Below, one piece after another: positions 45,145 through 54,867 of a DNA stretch of 64,000 bases (within the stretch, counting starts at the first letter, position 1; the number at the start of each line of letters is the position of its first letter). The position numbers and the translations under genes are program-made. The notes beneath the pieces are model-generated. The model worked only from the letters and a program-made list of their open reading frames with translations, was not told where the DNA came from and searched no databases. This DNA is from Hetaerina americana (lineage: Eukaryota > Arthropoda > Insecta > Odonata > Calopterygidae), in the NCBI GenBank assembly GCA_022747635.1, contig JAKTNV010000011.1:19307481-19371480 (forward strand). Direction: 5' to 3'.

Positions 45145-45285
45145 TGGTATTCTACCAGTTAAGGTTTTGAATGGACAAAATAGCTACAAAACGGTGCAAC
45201 GATACATTCCCTTAGCTTTCATAACAAAAACACAACCTGACATATTGCATTACAATAAGCCCCGCTTCAGTACTCTCCATATGAC
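45145..45285 (-). mobile_element. RTE LINE 3' end, diverged
   Basis: TTCTACCAGTTAAGGTTTTG with AATGGACAAAATAGCTAC is the inverted RTE 3' terminus, followed by worn coding sequence. Confidence 0.65.
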
Positions 45286-45649
45286 CCCATAGTAGGCATA
45301 GTGATTCTTCTGGAAAATCCTCATATGTCTATTAGAATCTCATAACTTTTATTTCTTAGTTATTGATTCTCATTCCTTACCTCTCATTCCATACGTATCC
45401 TGTGAAGCACCCAATAATGAGACTGTAATCCCTTCACTCTCTGGCTCACTAGTACTTATTTGCAAATCTAAACGACTTAATAGACTCTCTGCTTACTTTT
45501 ATTCCAGCTCAAATCCTTTACATCCAACCTTAAGCACCATTTTATCATCACATAACCTGAAAATTACCAGATAAAACGGTAAACCCTGTCTCACTCCCCT
45601 GCCAATCGCTACCCATCCCGTTTATTTTACCTTAACTTTTACGGTCTTA
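45286..45649 (-). other. Possible old LINE RT remnant
   Basis: A minus frame near 45590-45500 reads VRQGLPFYL and later DDKMVLKVGCKGFEL, loosely like GVRQGxPLSxxLF of reverse transcriptases. Too decayed to assign. Confidence 0.25.
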
Positions 45650-45720
45650 GTCTACATCTACATAATACCCCGAAAGCCGCCGCAAGGGCGTGTGGCGGGG
45701 GGGGGGAGGGGTAATGTACA
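45650..45720 (-). mobile_element. CR1/Jockey-type 3' hairpin and tail, well preserved
   Basis: TACATCTACATAATACCCCG, AAAGCCGCCGCAAGGGCGTG and TGGCGGGG followed by a G run. CTACAT repeats at the left are the tail on the minus strand. Confidence 0.7.
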
Positions 45721-46490
45721 AGTTTCCAAAAAAGCAGCTATCCCTCCATTTTACTCTCATATTTCGTATTATTTCCATTTACGTTCCCCATTCTGCAAGG
45801 TCGAATGCGTTATCAAAACCGGCGCAACACACGAAGAAATCGTTTTTGACTTCGATGAAAAGAATTATGAAAGTTTATAGTATGAATGTACTACAAAGAA
45901 CATTTAATTAGTGGCGTAGGTATACGATCGCCGCCGAGCGGACACCAAGGAAAGCAACTTGCGAAGTCTGGTTCAAAAGCAAAAGTGCACGCCCTTAAAA
46001 TCCGAGACCTTCATGCAAGTGAAAGGGTAAGGGCAAGGAATTGTGAAAATTTATTCTCGCCGCCAAATTATCATTTGCCATTTATCAAAAGAGGTAATTT
46101 CTTACATTACGCCTTGCAATGCACTGTAACGTCATAATCATATTTGTACGTTCTATATATTCTCTCTAATCACGTTAAGCCTCTTTCTATTGGATTGAAT
46201 TGTTGCGAATCCAGATATTATAATTAAATGAAGAAGACCTGCCATTACTAAGGGACTTCAAGTGAAAGAGAATTCCATTTTTTTCTCGAGATTAAGGGTA
46301 TATGTATGTAAATATGTCGTAAAGCTTAAAATACGTGGTCATAATTTGTGAATGCAAAATATACCTGTAGATGGCTGCGTTGTGCAGTGCAAATGGTTCG
46401 TACAGCTGCCGCTAGAGTGAGAATAGTTTTGAACAATTAAAATTACGTTGCAATAGGTATACAAGAGGAGCGTGAAATCAAGACCAATAG
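45721..46490. other. No feature recognised
   Basis: Short open frames near 45690-46137 have no recognisable domain. Confidence 0.4.
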
Positions 46491-46565
46491 GCCGGATCGG
46501 CCCTTAAAAGGGCCTTCGCGGGACCTAAGGGTAGGAGAGAGGAGGAAGAAAAGCCAATCGCCAGA

Positions 46566-47096
46566 GCATGCATCCCGTTCACATCTTCAGTATCACACAA
46601 GATATCAAGAATACTGAAAAAACACAAGGTGGAAACGATTCACAAACCACAAGGGAAGCTAAAATCTTTCCTTGTCACGGCCAAAGACAAACGCGGAATG
46701 AAGTCATCGGGAGTCTACCGAATTCCCTGCGAGTGCGGCAAAGTTTACATCGGGGAGACGGGCCGCACCATTGAAAAACGCCTAAAAGAACACCAGAGAT
46801 GCATACGACTCCACTACCCGGAAAAGTCGGCAGTCGCCGAACACAGTATCACCCATGACCATAGAATCGACTTTGAAGCCACAAAGAGGCTATGTCATGC
46901 CAACGGTTATTGGGACCGCGTGGTAAAAGAAGGAATAGAGATCTGACTGGAGAAAAACAACTTAAACCGAGACACCGGCTTCCAGATAAGTAATATTTGG
47001 AAGCCGATACTAAAAAAGATGAGAAACACACGGGAACAAGGCCGATTGACCGGAGCGGGCCGAAGAAACTCATCCGACCAATCAGGCCACACCTGA
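46566..47096 (+). pseudogene. Penelope-like GIY-YIG endonuclease domain with one in-frame stop
   Basis: The frame opens ACIPFTSSVSHKISRILKKH, the linker that follows the RT in Penelope-like elements. It continues KSSGVYRIPCECGKVYIGET, a GIY-YIG nuclease core with GVY and YIG and the preceding CxC. Conserved downstream blocks are RLKEHQ, AEHSITHDHRIDFE and YWDRVVKEGIEI. A TGA at 46944-46946 sits where a CGA Arg codon is expected, after which the same frame continues LEKNNLNRDTGFQISNIWKP to a stop at 47094-47096. One transition therefore inactivates the ORF. In the family this enzyme nicks target DNA for reverse transcription in the nucleus. Upstream RT sequence is absent. Confidence 0.88.
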
Positions 47097-47109
47097 CCCA
47101 CGCAACATG

Positions 47110-47117
47110 TATAAATA
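47110..47117 (+). promoter_or_regulatory. TATA box of the Penelope terminal repeat
   Basis: TATAAATA lies 39 bases before the hairpin and just after the ORF end. Penelope-like terminal repeats carry internal promoters; function here is inferred from position. Confidence 0.4.
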
Positions 47118-47148
47118 CCCGGCAATTTCCATGCTCTGCACTTCAACC

Positions 47149-47195
47149 CTGAAGACGATGGCAGAGTCAGCCATCGAAACGTCGGTACTCCGAAA
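47149..47195 (+). ncRNA. Hammerhead-like hairpin in the Penelope terminal repeat
   Basis: CTGAAGA (47149-47155), one C, stem GATGGC/GCCATC with a seven-base loop, GAAAC (47176-47180) and GTC follow in hammerhead order. The extra C between CTGANGA and the stem departs from the strict core, so self-cleavage is uncertain. The same offset is kept in the minus-strand hairpin at 57.8 kb. Hammerhead ribozymes in Penelope-like elements are established in the literature. Confidence 0.45.
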
Positions 47196-47411
47196 CCTGA
47201 CCCGGTTGGAAACCCGAGAAAAATTCCTGAATGCATAAATACCCTCAGAAATTATATTAATGGGTTTTGACGGCTTATCTATTGTCTTGCTTGAAATTTT
47301 ATATGGCCTTCATCTTTCTCCCTTTAAAATAGTTCTAATTCTCCAAAATACCTCGCTAAGTGATTATGGCATCAGCCATCTATGCTATGCATATATGTTT
47401 GTTGGAGAGGG

Positions 47412-47590
47412 GGAGGTGGTTGCATAGTGGTGAAGGGCGTTGGACTACTGTCCGGAGGGTCCGGGTTCGCTCAGCGCATCCTCAGCTCCATCCAAGTTGT
47501 GTGATTTTTCGTGTACCAAATCTTCCTGGGAATACATAGGTGGCACATGGAAAGGAACTGGTCCTCCTTTTTGATCTGATGTGTGAATTT
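47412..47590 (+). mobile_element. SINE-A copy with partial head
   Basis: GTGGTTGCATAGTGGTGAAG, TTGGACTACTGTCCGGAGGG and TCCGGGTTCGC make a degraded tRNA-like head. The body blocks ATCTTCCTGGGAATACATAG and GGAAAGGAACTGG follow and it stops after GATGTGTGAATTTC. Confidence 0.7.
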
Positions 47591-48540
47591 CGGAATCCGG
47601 GAAAAATGGATCGCAGATCAAAGTAAAATTTGCTAAAATTCTTCAGAATATGACCCTTATGTATCGATACACCGTTTATGTCTCCAGCAAAGGCACTGGC
47701 TTCTATATCGATATCGACGCCAGCCCCTCTGCTAATCGCGGTACGCTTCCTTGAAGACGTCAACGGAAACCTCGTCACGCCATCTTGAACGTTATTCACC
47801 GTTCCAAAATGGTGATTCTTTTTTTATGATCATGCAATATTTTTCTCAAAAGAAGTGTACACTCAAAGTCACCATTATGGTTTGCGGCAGGCGGTGTTTT
47901 CATACCAGATATTTAAAATCAGTATTCAGTTTTGTTTAAATGTGTTAATTTTTAGTAAAAGCAAACGCCGACATAGATAGGCACTCGTTCTTTTCTGGGT
48001 GAATCGGGGAGTCTGAGTTCTTTTTTAAATTTTCCTTTTCAACTCATTCGAGTGTGAATGTTAGCGCCTCGTTTATTTAATGATATAATGTTCGAGAGAA
48101 AAACAAGTACTTGAATCACTCTTTGACGGTGATTGTCTCTCTGTCCTGTTTGATCATATTGGTTCCATCCCACGGGATTTTGGCATGGGGGTCATAACAA
48201 TTATTTCCTCAGAATTACCAGTTAACTTATTAGTTTTTTTCTGCCTCTCTAATAGTCTTAGTCCCTCCTGCTTTCTTCGTGAATCCTCAGCTAACCTGTC
48301 ACGCCCTTTTCCCGTAGCAATTTTCAACAAACCAACCGGTGTTTCGCAGCAGGTTTTCCTAACCATTGATTAAAACTTTCACCCATTGATCCGGTATGCT
48401 TATAATGCCTTTTCAATTTTATTGTTCTTCTTACCAGCTGTTCATGTATTCAGATGAATGGATAAAATATTTCACACCTAAGTACCTTAATGCTCCTAAC
48501 TCAACGAAAAATTTCATTAACTAGTTAAAATATACATACA
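47591..48540. other. No feature recognised
   Basis: Nothing assignable. CTATATCGATATCGACGCC near 47702 is an isolated palindromic ATCGAT cluster. Confidence 0.4.
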
Positions 48541-49075
48541 GTGCTGTTTAACGTATATTTAATTAGGATAGAGGATATGACTAAAGAGGCTTGGGAAAAA
48601 CTTGAGGTAGGAATGAAAGTCGGCGAGGAATTCGTGAAATCAGTTAGATTTGCTGATGACCAAGCTCTAGTTGATCAGTCAGTCAAGGGGTTGCAATAAT
48701 TGATGAGTGCATTGGAAAGTAACTCCGATGGATATGGAATGAGAATAAATGTAAATCAAATAAAGATCATGAGGTTTTCTAGGAAGAGAAAACTTGAGCT
48801 AAGTAAGTGAAAATGGTAAGAAAAGGCTCGTGAAAAACTTTGATATGGAGCGCAATTGTGGGCGGCGCGGAAACGTGGTCACTGAACCTGGATGATAGGT
48901 GTAGATTAGGGGCTTGAAATGTGGGTGAGGATAAGGATGGAAAATGTGAAGTGGGTGGAAATGAAAATACAAAAGTAAGTGCAAGGCATGGAATGGGTGA
49001 GGAGAGAGGATTTTTGAGAGAAATTCAAGGGAGGAAAGTATCCATTGAAGTCAGGGAAAGTAGATGTAGTGCATA
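48541..49075 (+). mobile_element. RTE LINE copy, 5' half (split by a mariner)
   Basis: It matches the main RTE from just before the FADD motif: AATCAGTTAGATTTGCTGAT encodes VRFADD, then similarity continues towards the C-terminus with frameshifts and stops. Similarity is cut at 49075 by the mariner and resumes at 50384. Confidence 0.8.
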
Positions 49076-50383
49076 CACGTTGTAATCAAAAAAAGACCGG
49101 AATTGTATTATTATGCGCAAACCGTTCAACGGATCGAAGCGAGATACATTGCGCCATCTAGCGACACATCTGACGACTAAAACGAGAGGTGTTGCCTTTG
49201 TTTACGTCGAGTCGTTACGCAGCAGCAGTGGTACGTGTGTTAACCTGTTCGTCGCCGCGTGCAACGACAGCAATGAAGGAGCTAGAAGAACAGCGTGTGC
49301 GCGTGAAATTTTGTTTCAAACTTGGCAAAAGTGCTACGGAGACAATTGGAATGATTCAGCAAGCCTTCGTTAATGAAGCTATGAGTCGAAGTCAGTGTTT
49401 TGAGTGGTACAGTCGTTTTAAATGGGGCAAAACCTCGACAGATGAAGATTCGCGAACGGGGCCTTCGGCCTTCCGGTTCGACAGACCCCAACCATGTCAA
49501 ATTGGTAAACGATTTGGTGCGGGAAAATCGCCGTTTAACTGTTAGGGAGATAGTCGAGGAAGTGAACATTAGTTTTGGATCCTGTCAGACAATTTTGACA
49601 GACATTTTGGGCATGACGCGCGTCGCATTAAAATTCGTCTTGCGGGTGCTGACTGATGTACGGAGACAAAACGTGTGGACATTCGTCAGGAACTCCTGGA
49701 TCGAGCCAATGCCGACCCTGAGTTTCTTAAAACAATCGTAACTAGTTACGAAACCTGGGTTTACGGTTATGATGTTGAGACAAAGGCCCAGTCTTCTCAG
49801 TGGAACGGTCCCCATTCTCCGCGACCGAAGAAAGCTCGCATGTCCCGGTCCAATGTGAAGTTTATGCTGGTGTGTTTCTTCGATTGCCAATGGCTGATTA
49901 ATTAAGACTGTCCCTGAAGGTCAAACCGTCAACAAAGATTTCTACTAAAAGGTTATGAAGAGGCTGAGGGTCGCAGTGAACCGAAATAGGCTGGGCATGT
50001 GGAGAAACAATGCATGGCGTTTCCACCACGATAACGCGCCGGCTCACACGGCGCTGATCGTGACAGCGTTTTTCGCCAGAACCGGAACTTCCGTGCTCCC
50101 GCAGCCACCCTACTCTCCAGACCTAATTTCCAATTCAAATTTAAATCAACCTTGAAAGGGCGCCGATTCGACTCTATTGTGGACATTAAAACTAATTGTA
50201 CAGCGGACCTGAAGAGGATCCCTAAGGTGGCTTCCCAGGCAGGGTTCGAAAGCTGGAAGAAATGTTGGCGAAGTTGTGTCGTCAGCCAAGGCATGTACTT
50301 TGAGGGCGACAAGGTCGATTGAGCTGTATCCGGGGAAATAAAAAAGTTATAAAATCAGGCCTGTCTTTTTTGTTCACACCTTG
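49076..50383 (+). mobile_element. Full-length mariner inserted in an RTE copy
   Basis: 1308 bases with TA on both sides (49074-49075 and 50384-50385). Ends read CACGTTGTAATCAAAAAAAG from the left and CAAGGTGTGAACAAAAAAGA inward from the right; they pair at about seven bases in ten. Length is normal for mariner, so only point changes and small indels disable it. Confidence 0.9.
49273..50321 (+). pseudogene. Mariner transposase, frameshifted, first catalytic Asp lost
   Basis: Starting at MKELEEQRVRVKFCFKLGKS the frame gives the first helix-turn-helix. It shifts near 49450 into PNHVKLVNDLVRENRRLTVR (second helix-turn-helix) and again near 49640 into MDIRQELLDRANADPEFLKT. The motif expected as TGDETW reads TSYETW, so the first catalytic Asp is Tyr. 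VCFFDCQ is intact. HHDNAPAHTALI keeps the second Asp. Sequence after YSPDL is damaged and the third Asp region is lost. The C-terminus resumes as GMYFEGDKVD. The copy is dead. Length and motif spacing fit a mariner of about 345 residues. Confidence 0.88.
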
Positions 50384-50655
50384 TATTGATTAGCGGTGTA
50401 ATATTTTTGACTCCAGTTGAGTGAAAAACGTTAGGCACGTAAGCTAAGGGGTGGTAAAAGAAAGGATGGGTGGAATAGATATAAAATATAAGATAGAATG
50501 AATTTTACGAAATAGAAGAATAGTGTTTATGAGGTTTCGGAAATCAGGTTGCGTTTTTTTATATTGGGCAAAGAAATTTCTGTCTCAGTTCTCATTCTCT
50601 ACCCTACCCAAATCAACCTTAAAATGTGAACTGCGGAATTATAATAATGATTACG
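50384..50655 (+). mobile_element. RTE LINE copy, 3' half
   Basis: GTAATATTTTTGACTCCAGT and AAACGTTAGGC are diverged forms of the GTGTTGAAGACTGTGATAGA and AATGTTGGGC segments near the ORF end. CAACCTTAAAATGTGAACTG with ATAATAATG is the 3' UTR and (TAA) tail, as in the copy at 33.7 kb. Confidence 0.6.
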
Positions 50656-51180
50656 TGTTAACGGTTATAATATTTCAAATGCATACATAAATTTATCCCT
50701 AATAATCTTAGAACTTAACATTTAACTTAGTTACTTACAATTTTAGTATTTTTTTGAAAGTTCTTGAAAATAATTGAACTGGGTTCAGTTATGATTTCTG
50801 TGAAGAAAATTGAAAATTATTTTTATCCAGGATATATGACCGCATCTGCACAATTTTATAAATATATATAAAATATATATTTTTATAAATATCATTCAAT
50901 CGAATGGTTCTCAAATTTTCCCATTAATTCCACCATTCAGTGCTCTGCTGAAGTCAGCGATAACAACAGTGGTTTTCTCATGCGTCCTCAAATTTATGAC
51001 TGGTGCCAAAGATAATTTCTCCAATTTTGTATCTTTAGTCATTAATTTAACCAATTAGTGGAGTTCCCTGTCATTAGTATAATTACCACGGTGGTGGTTA
51101 CTGGAATATTATTCGCTACGAGGTCCATTTCAATGTTGAAAACAAAAGGGTTGTTTTGGCTGGATGAAAAAGTACCCGTA
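50656..51180. other. No feature recognised
   Basis: AT-rich, nothing assignable. Confidence 0.4.
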
Positions 51181-51680
51181 GAATAGCTCCCCGAATCCCC
51201 TGAGCTGGAACTGGAACTTTTTCCCCTCAGGAATAATGCCCCCCCCCTTTTGCAAACGCTTCGGTCTTGAAAGAAGCCTTCAAAATCGTTCTTAAGCAAT
51301 CTACATTTCGCATGTGGCCTCTCTCACGCGCGCGAATTTAATCGTCTTTATTCCACCCGTTTTTCGAGCATTTTTTTCTCGTTTCCAAAAAGCTTAACCT
51401 CAACCTTATTTTCTCCTCTCCCTCGCCTCTCCTCCCCCCCCCCACTCCCACCACGTGCGTGCGCGTGACGGAAGGAATTAGGGCACCTGATCGGATTCGC
51501 GCATTAATATTCGCCATTAAAAAGTTGACGATCGATAAACGCCGCTTTGCGACGCATGCCAAGCTTGTTTTATTTTTTCTGTTTTCCTCCACGCTCCTTC
51601 CAATTGGACCCTACCTTCCATTCCATTCTATCGCAGCCCTCCTTGGCTTTAATTTGCGTGGATGGAAACCCTTGTAGTGC
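51181..51680. other. GC-richer patch
   Basis: C and G runs (CCCCCCCC near 51240 and 51433), CpGs near 51330 and 51455. Overlapping frames on both strands, no domain. Confidence 0.35.
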
Positions 51681-51983
51681 CTGCGAAAAATGAGATTCAT
51701 GTTCGCCAGAAAAAATCTCTCCAATAACCCCATAGCGTCTAGGTTGTGTGAATCCGGACAACTTGGAATGAAATGTAAAATAATATATTTTCGGTAGAAT
51801 GGCGTAGCTTAAGTCAACTATCATGAGTACTTTGATTTTTTAATGTCAATCTTGTAATTATGCATTTATATTTAGGAGTAAAATTATATTTACATTGTTT
51901 CATGCGCAAAATATAGAAATATGTGTGTGTTTATATGTATATATATATATATATAAATATATATATATATGTATATATATATA
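51681..51983. repeat. AT-rich DNA ending in an (AT)n microsatellite
   Basis: TA runs from 51935 provide the target TA (51982-51983) of the adjacent mariner. Confidence 0.85.
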
Positions 51984-53320
51984 CTACCTTGATCAAAAAT
52001 TTCCCGGAATTTATTCAGAAAATTAAAAATACAAGTTTATTCATCTAAATCTATATTGTCCCCTTCAAAGTAATCCCCATCGACTGCAACACACTTATGC
52101 CAGCGCTTGATCCAATCCTCGAAACATTTTTTATATTCGGTTTTCGGTATGTCCATCAGTGCTTCCTGCGATTTTTCCATTACTTCCTCTCGGCTGCTAA
52201 AACGCGTTCCCCGTAATGGTTTTTTAACTCGATTGAACAGAAAGAAGTCACAGGGAGCCAAATCAGGTGAATTCGGTGGCTGTTGGATGGTATTTGTTGC
52301 ATTTTTCGTCAAAAAATTACGAATAATGATAGCACTGTGCGACGGTGCGTTATCATGGTGCAAAATCCACGAGTTTTCTGCCCACATTTCTGGTCTCTTT
52401 CGGCGAATTGCTTCACGCAAACGTCTCATAACGCCCAAATAATACTCTTTGTTTACTGTCTGGCCTTCTGGCAAAAATTCATGATGCACTACACCGTTGT
52501 AATCCATGAAAACCGTCAGCATTGCCTTCTTTTTTGACTGAAAACGACCTGGTTTTTTTGGTCTCGGCTCATTTGGTGAACGCCATTCACTTGCCTGATG
52601 TCTGGATTGCGTGTCGTACTCATAAACCCACGTCTCGTCTCCAGTAATGATCCTTTTGATGAATGTGGGATCGGATTCAGCCTCGCAAATCATGTCTTTT
52701 GCGACGTCAACACGGTCTCTTTTTTGCATGAAATTGAGGTCTTTTTGAGGCACCAACTTTGCTGCTACACGACGGAAACCCAAATCATTAACCACAATGT
52801 CTTGGGCGGATCCATAGGCAATGTTCAAGTCCTCCGCTATTTCTCTGATGGTTAATTTGCGGTTATTGACCAACATTTCTTTTACTTTATCAATTTTTTC
52901 ACCGACTTTCGATGTCGATGGTCTGCCACTGCGTTCATCATCTTCGATTGACTCACGACCACTTCTGAACCGCTCGTGCCACTGGTAAATGACCGTTTTT
53001 TTTAGAGAATCGTTGCCGAAACACTTTTCCAACATTTCCAACGTCCGTGCGCCACTAAATCCGTTTTTTACGCAAAATTTAATACAAGTTCGTTGTTGCA
53101 AATTTAAATCCATTTCTGAAATTGTAAAAAATCGCCAACACACACAGAGATAGATGTACTCTTGGCTACGTAACTTTTGCAAATGTCAAGTTATGACACT
53201 AAGATTTAAAGGGAATATCAACAACAGATGTACCAATTTAACAAAAAAAAAACAGAACTCAAATCGGAACGATGGGAGCGCCACACGGTGGTTATTCCGG
53301 GAACTTTTTGATCAAGGTAG
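51984..53320 (-). mobile_element. Apparently intact mariner transposon
   Basis: 1337 bases between TA dinucleotides (51982-51983 and 53321-53322). Ends read CTACCTTGATCAAAAATTTC on the left and, inward from the right, CTACCTTGATCAAAAAGTTC; about 27 bases pair with one mismatch. The transposase on the minus strand is uninterrupted. It sits in a TA tract at the truncated 5' edge of the RTE LINE. Confidence 0.95.
52037..53113 (-). CDS. Mariner transposase, uninterrupted (DD34D)
   Basis: 358 residues from MDLNLQQRTCIKF. An upstream in-frame ATG at 53182 would add 23 residues of unconserved sequence, so the internal start, which matches the N-terminus of other mariners, is preferred. Residues 1-110 hold two helix-turn-helix segments that bind the terminal repeats, joined by GRPSTS (64-69). 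The catalytic domain has TGDETWV with D159, VFMDYNG, HHDNAPSH with D254 and PDLAPCDFF with D289. The spacing D254 to D289 leaves 34 residues, the mariner signature. The C-terminus contains WHKC and GDYFEGD. The enzyme cuts and pastes the element into TA sites in the nucleus. All expected catalytic residues are present, so activity is possible; whether it is expressed cannot be read here. Confidence 0.95.
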   Translation of the reverse strand: MDLNLQQRTCIKFCVKNGFSGARTLEMLEKCFGNDSLKKTVIYQWHERFRSGRESIEDDERSGRPSTSKVGEKIDKVKEMLVNNRKLTIREIAEDLNIAYGSAQDIVVNDLGFRRVAAKLVPQKDLNFMQKRDRVDVAKDMICEAESDPTFIKRIITGDETWVYEYDTQSRHQASEWRSPNEPRPKKPGRFQSKKKAMLTVFMDYNGVVHHEFLPEGQTVNKEYYLGVMRRLREAIRRKRPEMWAENSWILHHDNAPSHSAIIIRNFLTKNATNTIQQPPNSPDLAPCDFFLFNRVKKPLRGTRFSSREEVMEKSQEALMDIPKTEYKKCFEDWIKRWHKCVAVDGDYFEGDNIDLDE

Positions 53321-53322
53321 TA

Positions 53323-53342
53323 TATATATATATATATATATT
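53323..53342. repeat. (AT)n tract
   Basis: Short TA run between the mariner and the first RTE bases. Confidence 0.9.
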
Positions 53343-53343
53343 T

Positions 53344-53536
53344 CCTGCAGGGAAACATTTGATAGTGATGGGGGATTGGAATGCGACGGTAGGCGAAGGA
53401 AGAGATGGTGATGAGGTGGGCGACTACGGTTTGGGCACGAGGAATGACCGCGGGGAGAAAGCAGTTGAGTTCTGCAGGAGACAGGGGTTAGTCATCACCA
53501 ACACTTGGTTTAGACACCACAAAAGACGCAGGTATA
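53344..53536 (+). pseudogene. RTE ORF: endonuclease segment before the mariner insertion
   Basis: Reads GKHLIVMGDWNATVGEGRDG, then GLGTRNDRGEKAVEFCRRQG and TNTWFRHHKRRRY. GDWNA and TWF/HKRRxYTW are conserved endonuclease motifs. The N-terminal half of the domain is missing through 5' truncation, and the mariner splits the remainder from the SDH motif at 54976. Confidence 0.9.
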
Positions 53537-54857
53537 CTACCTTGATCAAAAAGTTCCCGGAATAACCACCGTGTGGCGCTCCCATCGTTCCGATTTGAGT
53601 TCTGTTTTTTTTTGTTAAATTGGTACATCTGTTGTTGATATTCCCTTTAAATCTTAGTGTCATAACTTGACATTTGCAAAAGTTACGTAGCCAAGAGTAC
53701 ATCTATCTCTGTGTGTGTTGGCGATTTTTTACAATTTCAGAAATGGATTTAAATTTGCAACAACGAACTTGTATTAAATTTTGCGTAAAAAACGGATTTA
53801 GTGGCGCACGGACGTTGGAAATGTTGGAAAAGTGTTTCGGCAACGATTCTCTAAAAAAAACGGTCGTTTACCAGTGGCACGAGCGGTTCAGAAGTGGTCG
53901 TGAGTCAATCGAAGATGATGAACGCAGTGGCAGACCATCGACATCGAAAGTCGGTGAAAAAATTGATAAAGTAAAAGAAATGTTGGTCAATAACCGCAAA
54001 TTAACCATCAGAGAAATAGCGGAGGACTTGAACATTGCCTATGGATCCGCCCAAGACATTGTGGTTAATGATTTGGGTTTCCGTCGTGTAGCATGCCAAA
54101 AGACCTCAATTTCATGCAAAAAAGAGACCGTGTTGACGTCGCAAAAGACATGATTTGCGAGGCTGAATCCGATCCCACATTCATCAAAAGGATCATTACT
54201 GGAGACGAGACGTGGGTTTATGAGTACGACACGCAATCCAGACATCAGGCAAGTGAATGGCGTTCACCAAATGAGCCGAGACCAAAAAAACCACGTCGTT
54301 TTCAGTCAAAAAAGAAGGCAATGCTGACGGTTTTCATGGATTACAACGGTGTAGTGCATCATGAATTTTTGCCAGAAGGCCAGACAGTAAACAAAGAGTA
54401 TTATTTGGGCGTTATGAGACGTTTGCGTGAAGCAATTCGCCGAAAGAGACCAGAAATGTGGGCAGAAAACTCGTGGATTTTGCACCATGATAACGCACCG
54501 TCGCACAGTGCTATCATTATTCGTAATTTTTTGACGAAAAATGCAACAAATACCATCCAACAGCCACCGAATTCACCTGATTTGGCTCCCTGTGACTTCT
54601 TTCTGTTCAATCGAGTTAAAAAACCATTACGGGGAACGCGTTTTAGCAGCCGAGAGGAAGTAATGGAAAAATCGCAGGAAGCACTGATGGACATACCGAA
54701 AACCGACCGTAACTTTTGCAAATGTCAAGTTATGACACTAAGATTTAAAGGGAATATCAACAACAGATGTACCAATTTAACAAAAAAAACAGAACTCAAA
54801 TCGGAACGATGGGAGCGCCACACGGTGGTTATTCCGGGAACTTTTCGATCAAGGTAG
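53537..54857 (+). mobile_element. Chimeric mariner with 150-bp terminal inverted repeats
   Basis: TA flanks both ends (53535-53536 and 54858-54859). The left 151 bases (53537-53687) reappear as reverse complement at 54708-54857, apart from one T-tract length change and one substitution near the tip. So the genuine 3' end has been replaced by an inverted copy of the 5' end. The interior is almost identical to the intact copy at 51984-53320. Confidence 0.93.
53743..54857 (+). pseudogene. Mariner transposase, frameshifted and C-terminally replaced
   Basis: MDLNLQQRTCIKF at 53743 is identical to the intact paralogue for the first 116 residues except I42 changed to V. A deletion of about 13 bases at 54090 removes the segment around AAKLVPQ and shifts the frame. 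The second frame restores KDLNFMQKRDRVDVAKDMIC and keeps TGDETW, HHDNAPSH and PDLAPCDFF, with one G to R change at PKKPRRFQ. After MDIPKT the protein runs into the inverted 5' sequence (RNFCKCQVMTLRF), so the last 30 or so residues are lost. Not functional as it stands. Confidence 0.92.
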
Positions 54858-54867
54858 TACATGGAAA

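Larger units (their letters stand above)
46500..47240 (+). mobile_element. Penelope-like retroelement, 3' part
   Basis: It holds the C-terminal endonuclease region of the single Penelope ORF, a TATA box and a hairpin typical of the terminal repeat. The RT domain upstream is missing, so this is a 5'-truncated copy. The segment 47170-47228 recurs as both arms of the palindrome at 63301-63433. Confidence 0.8.
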
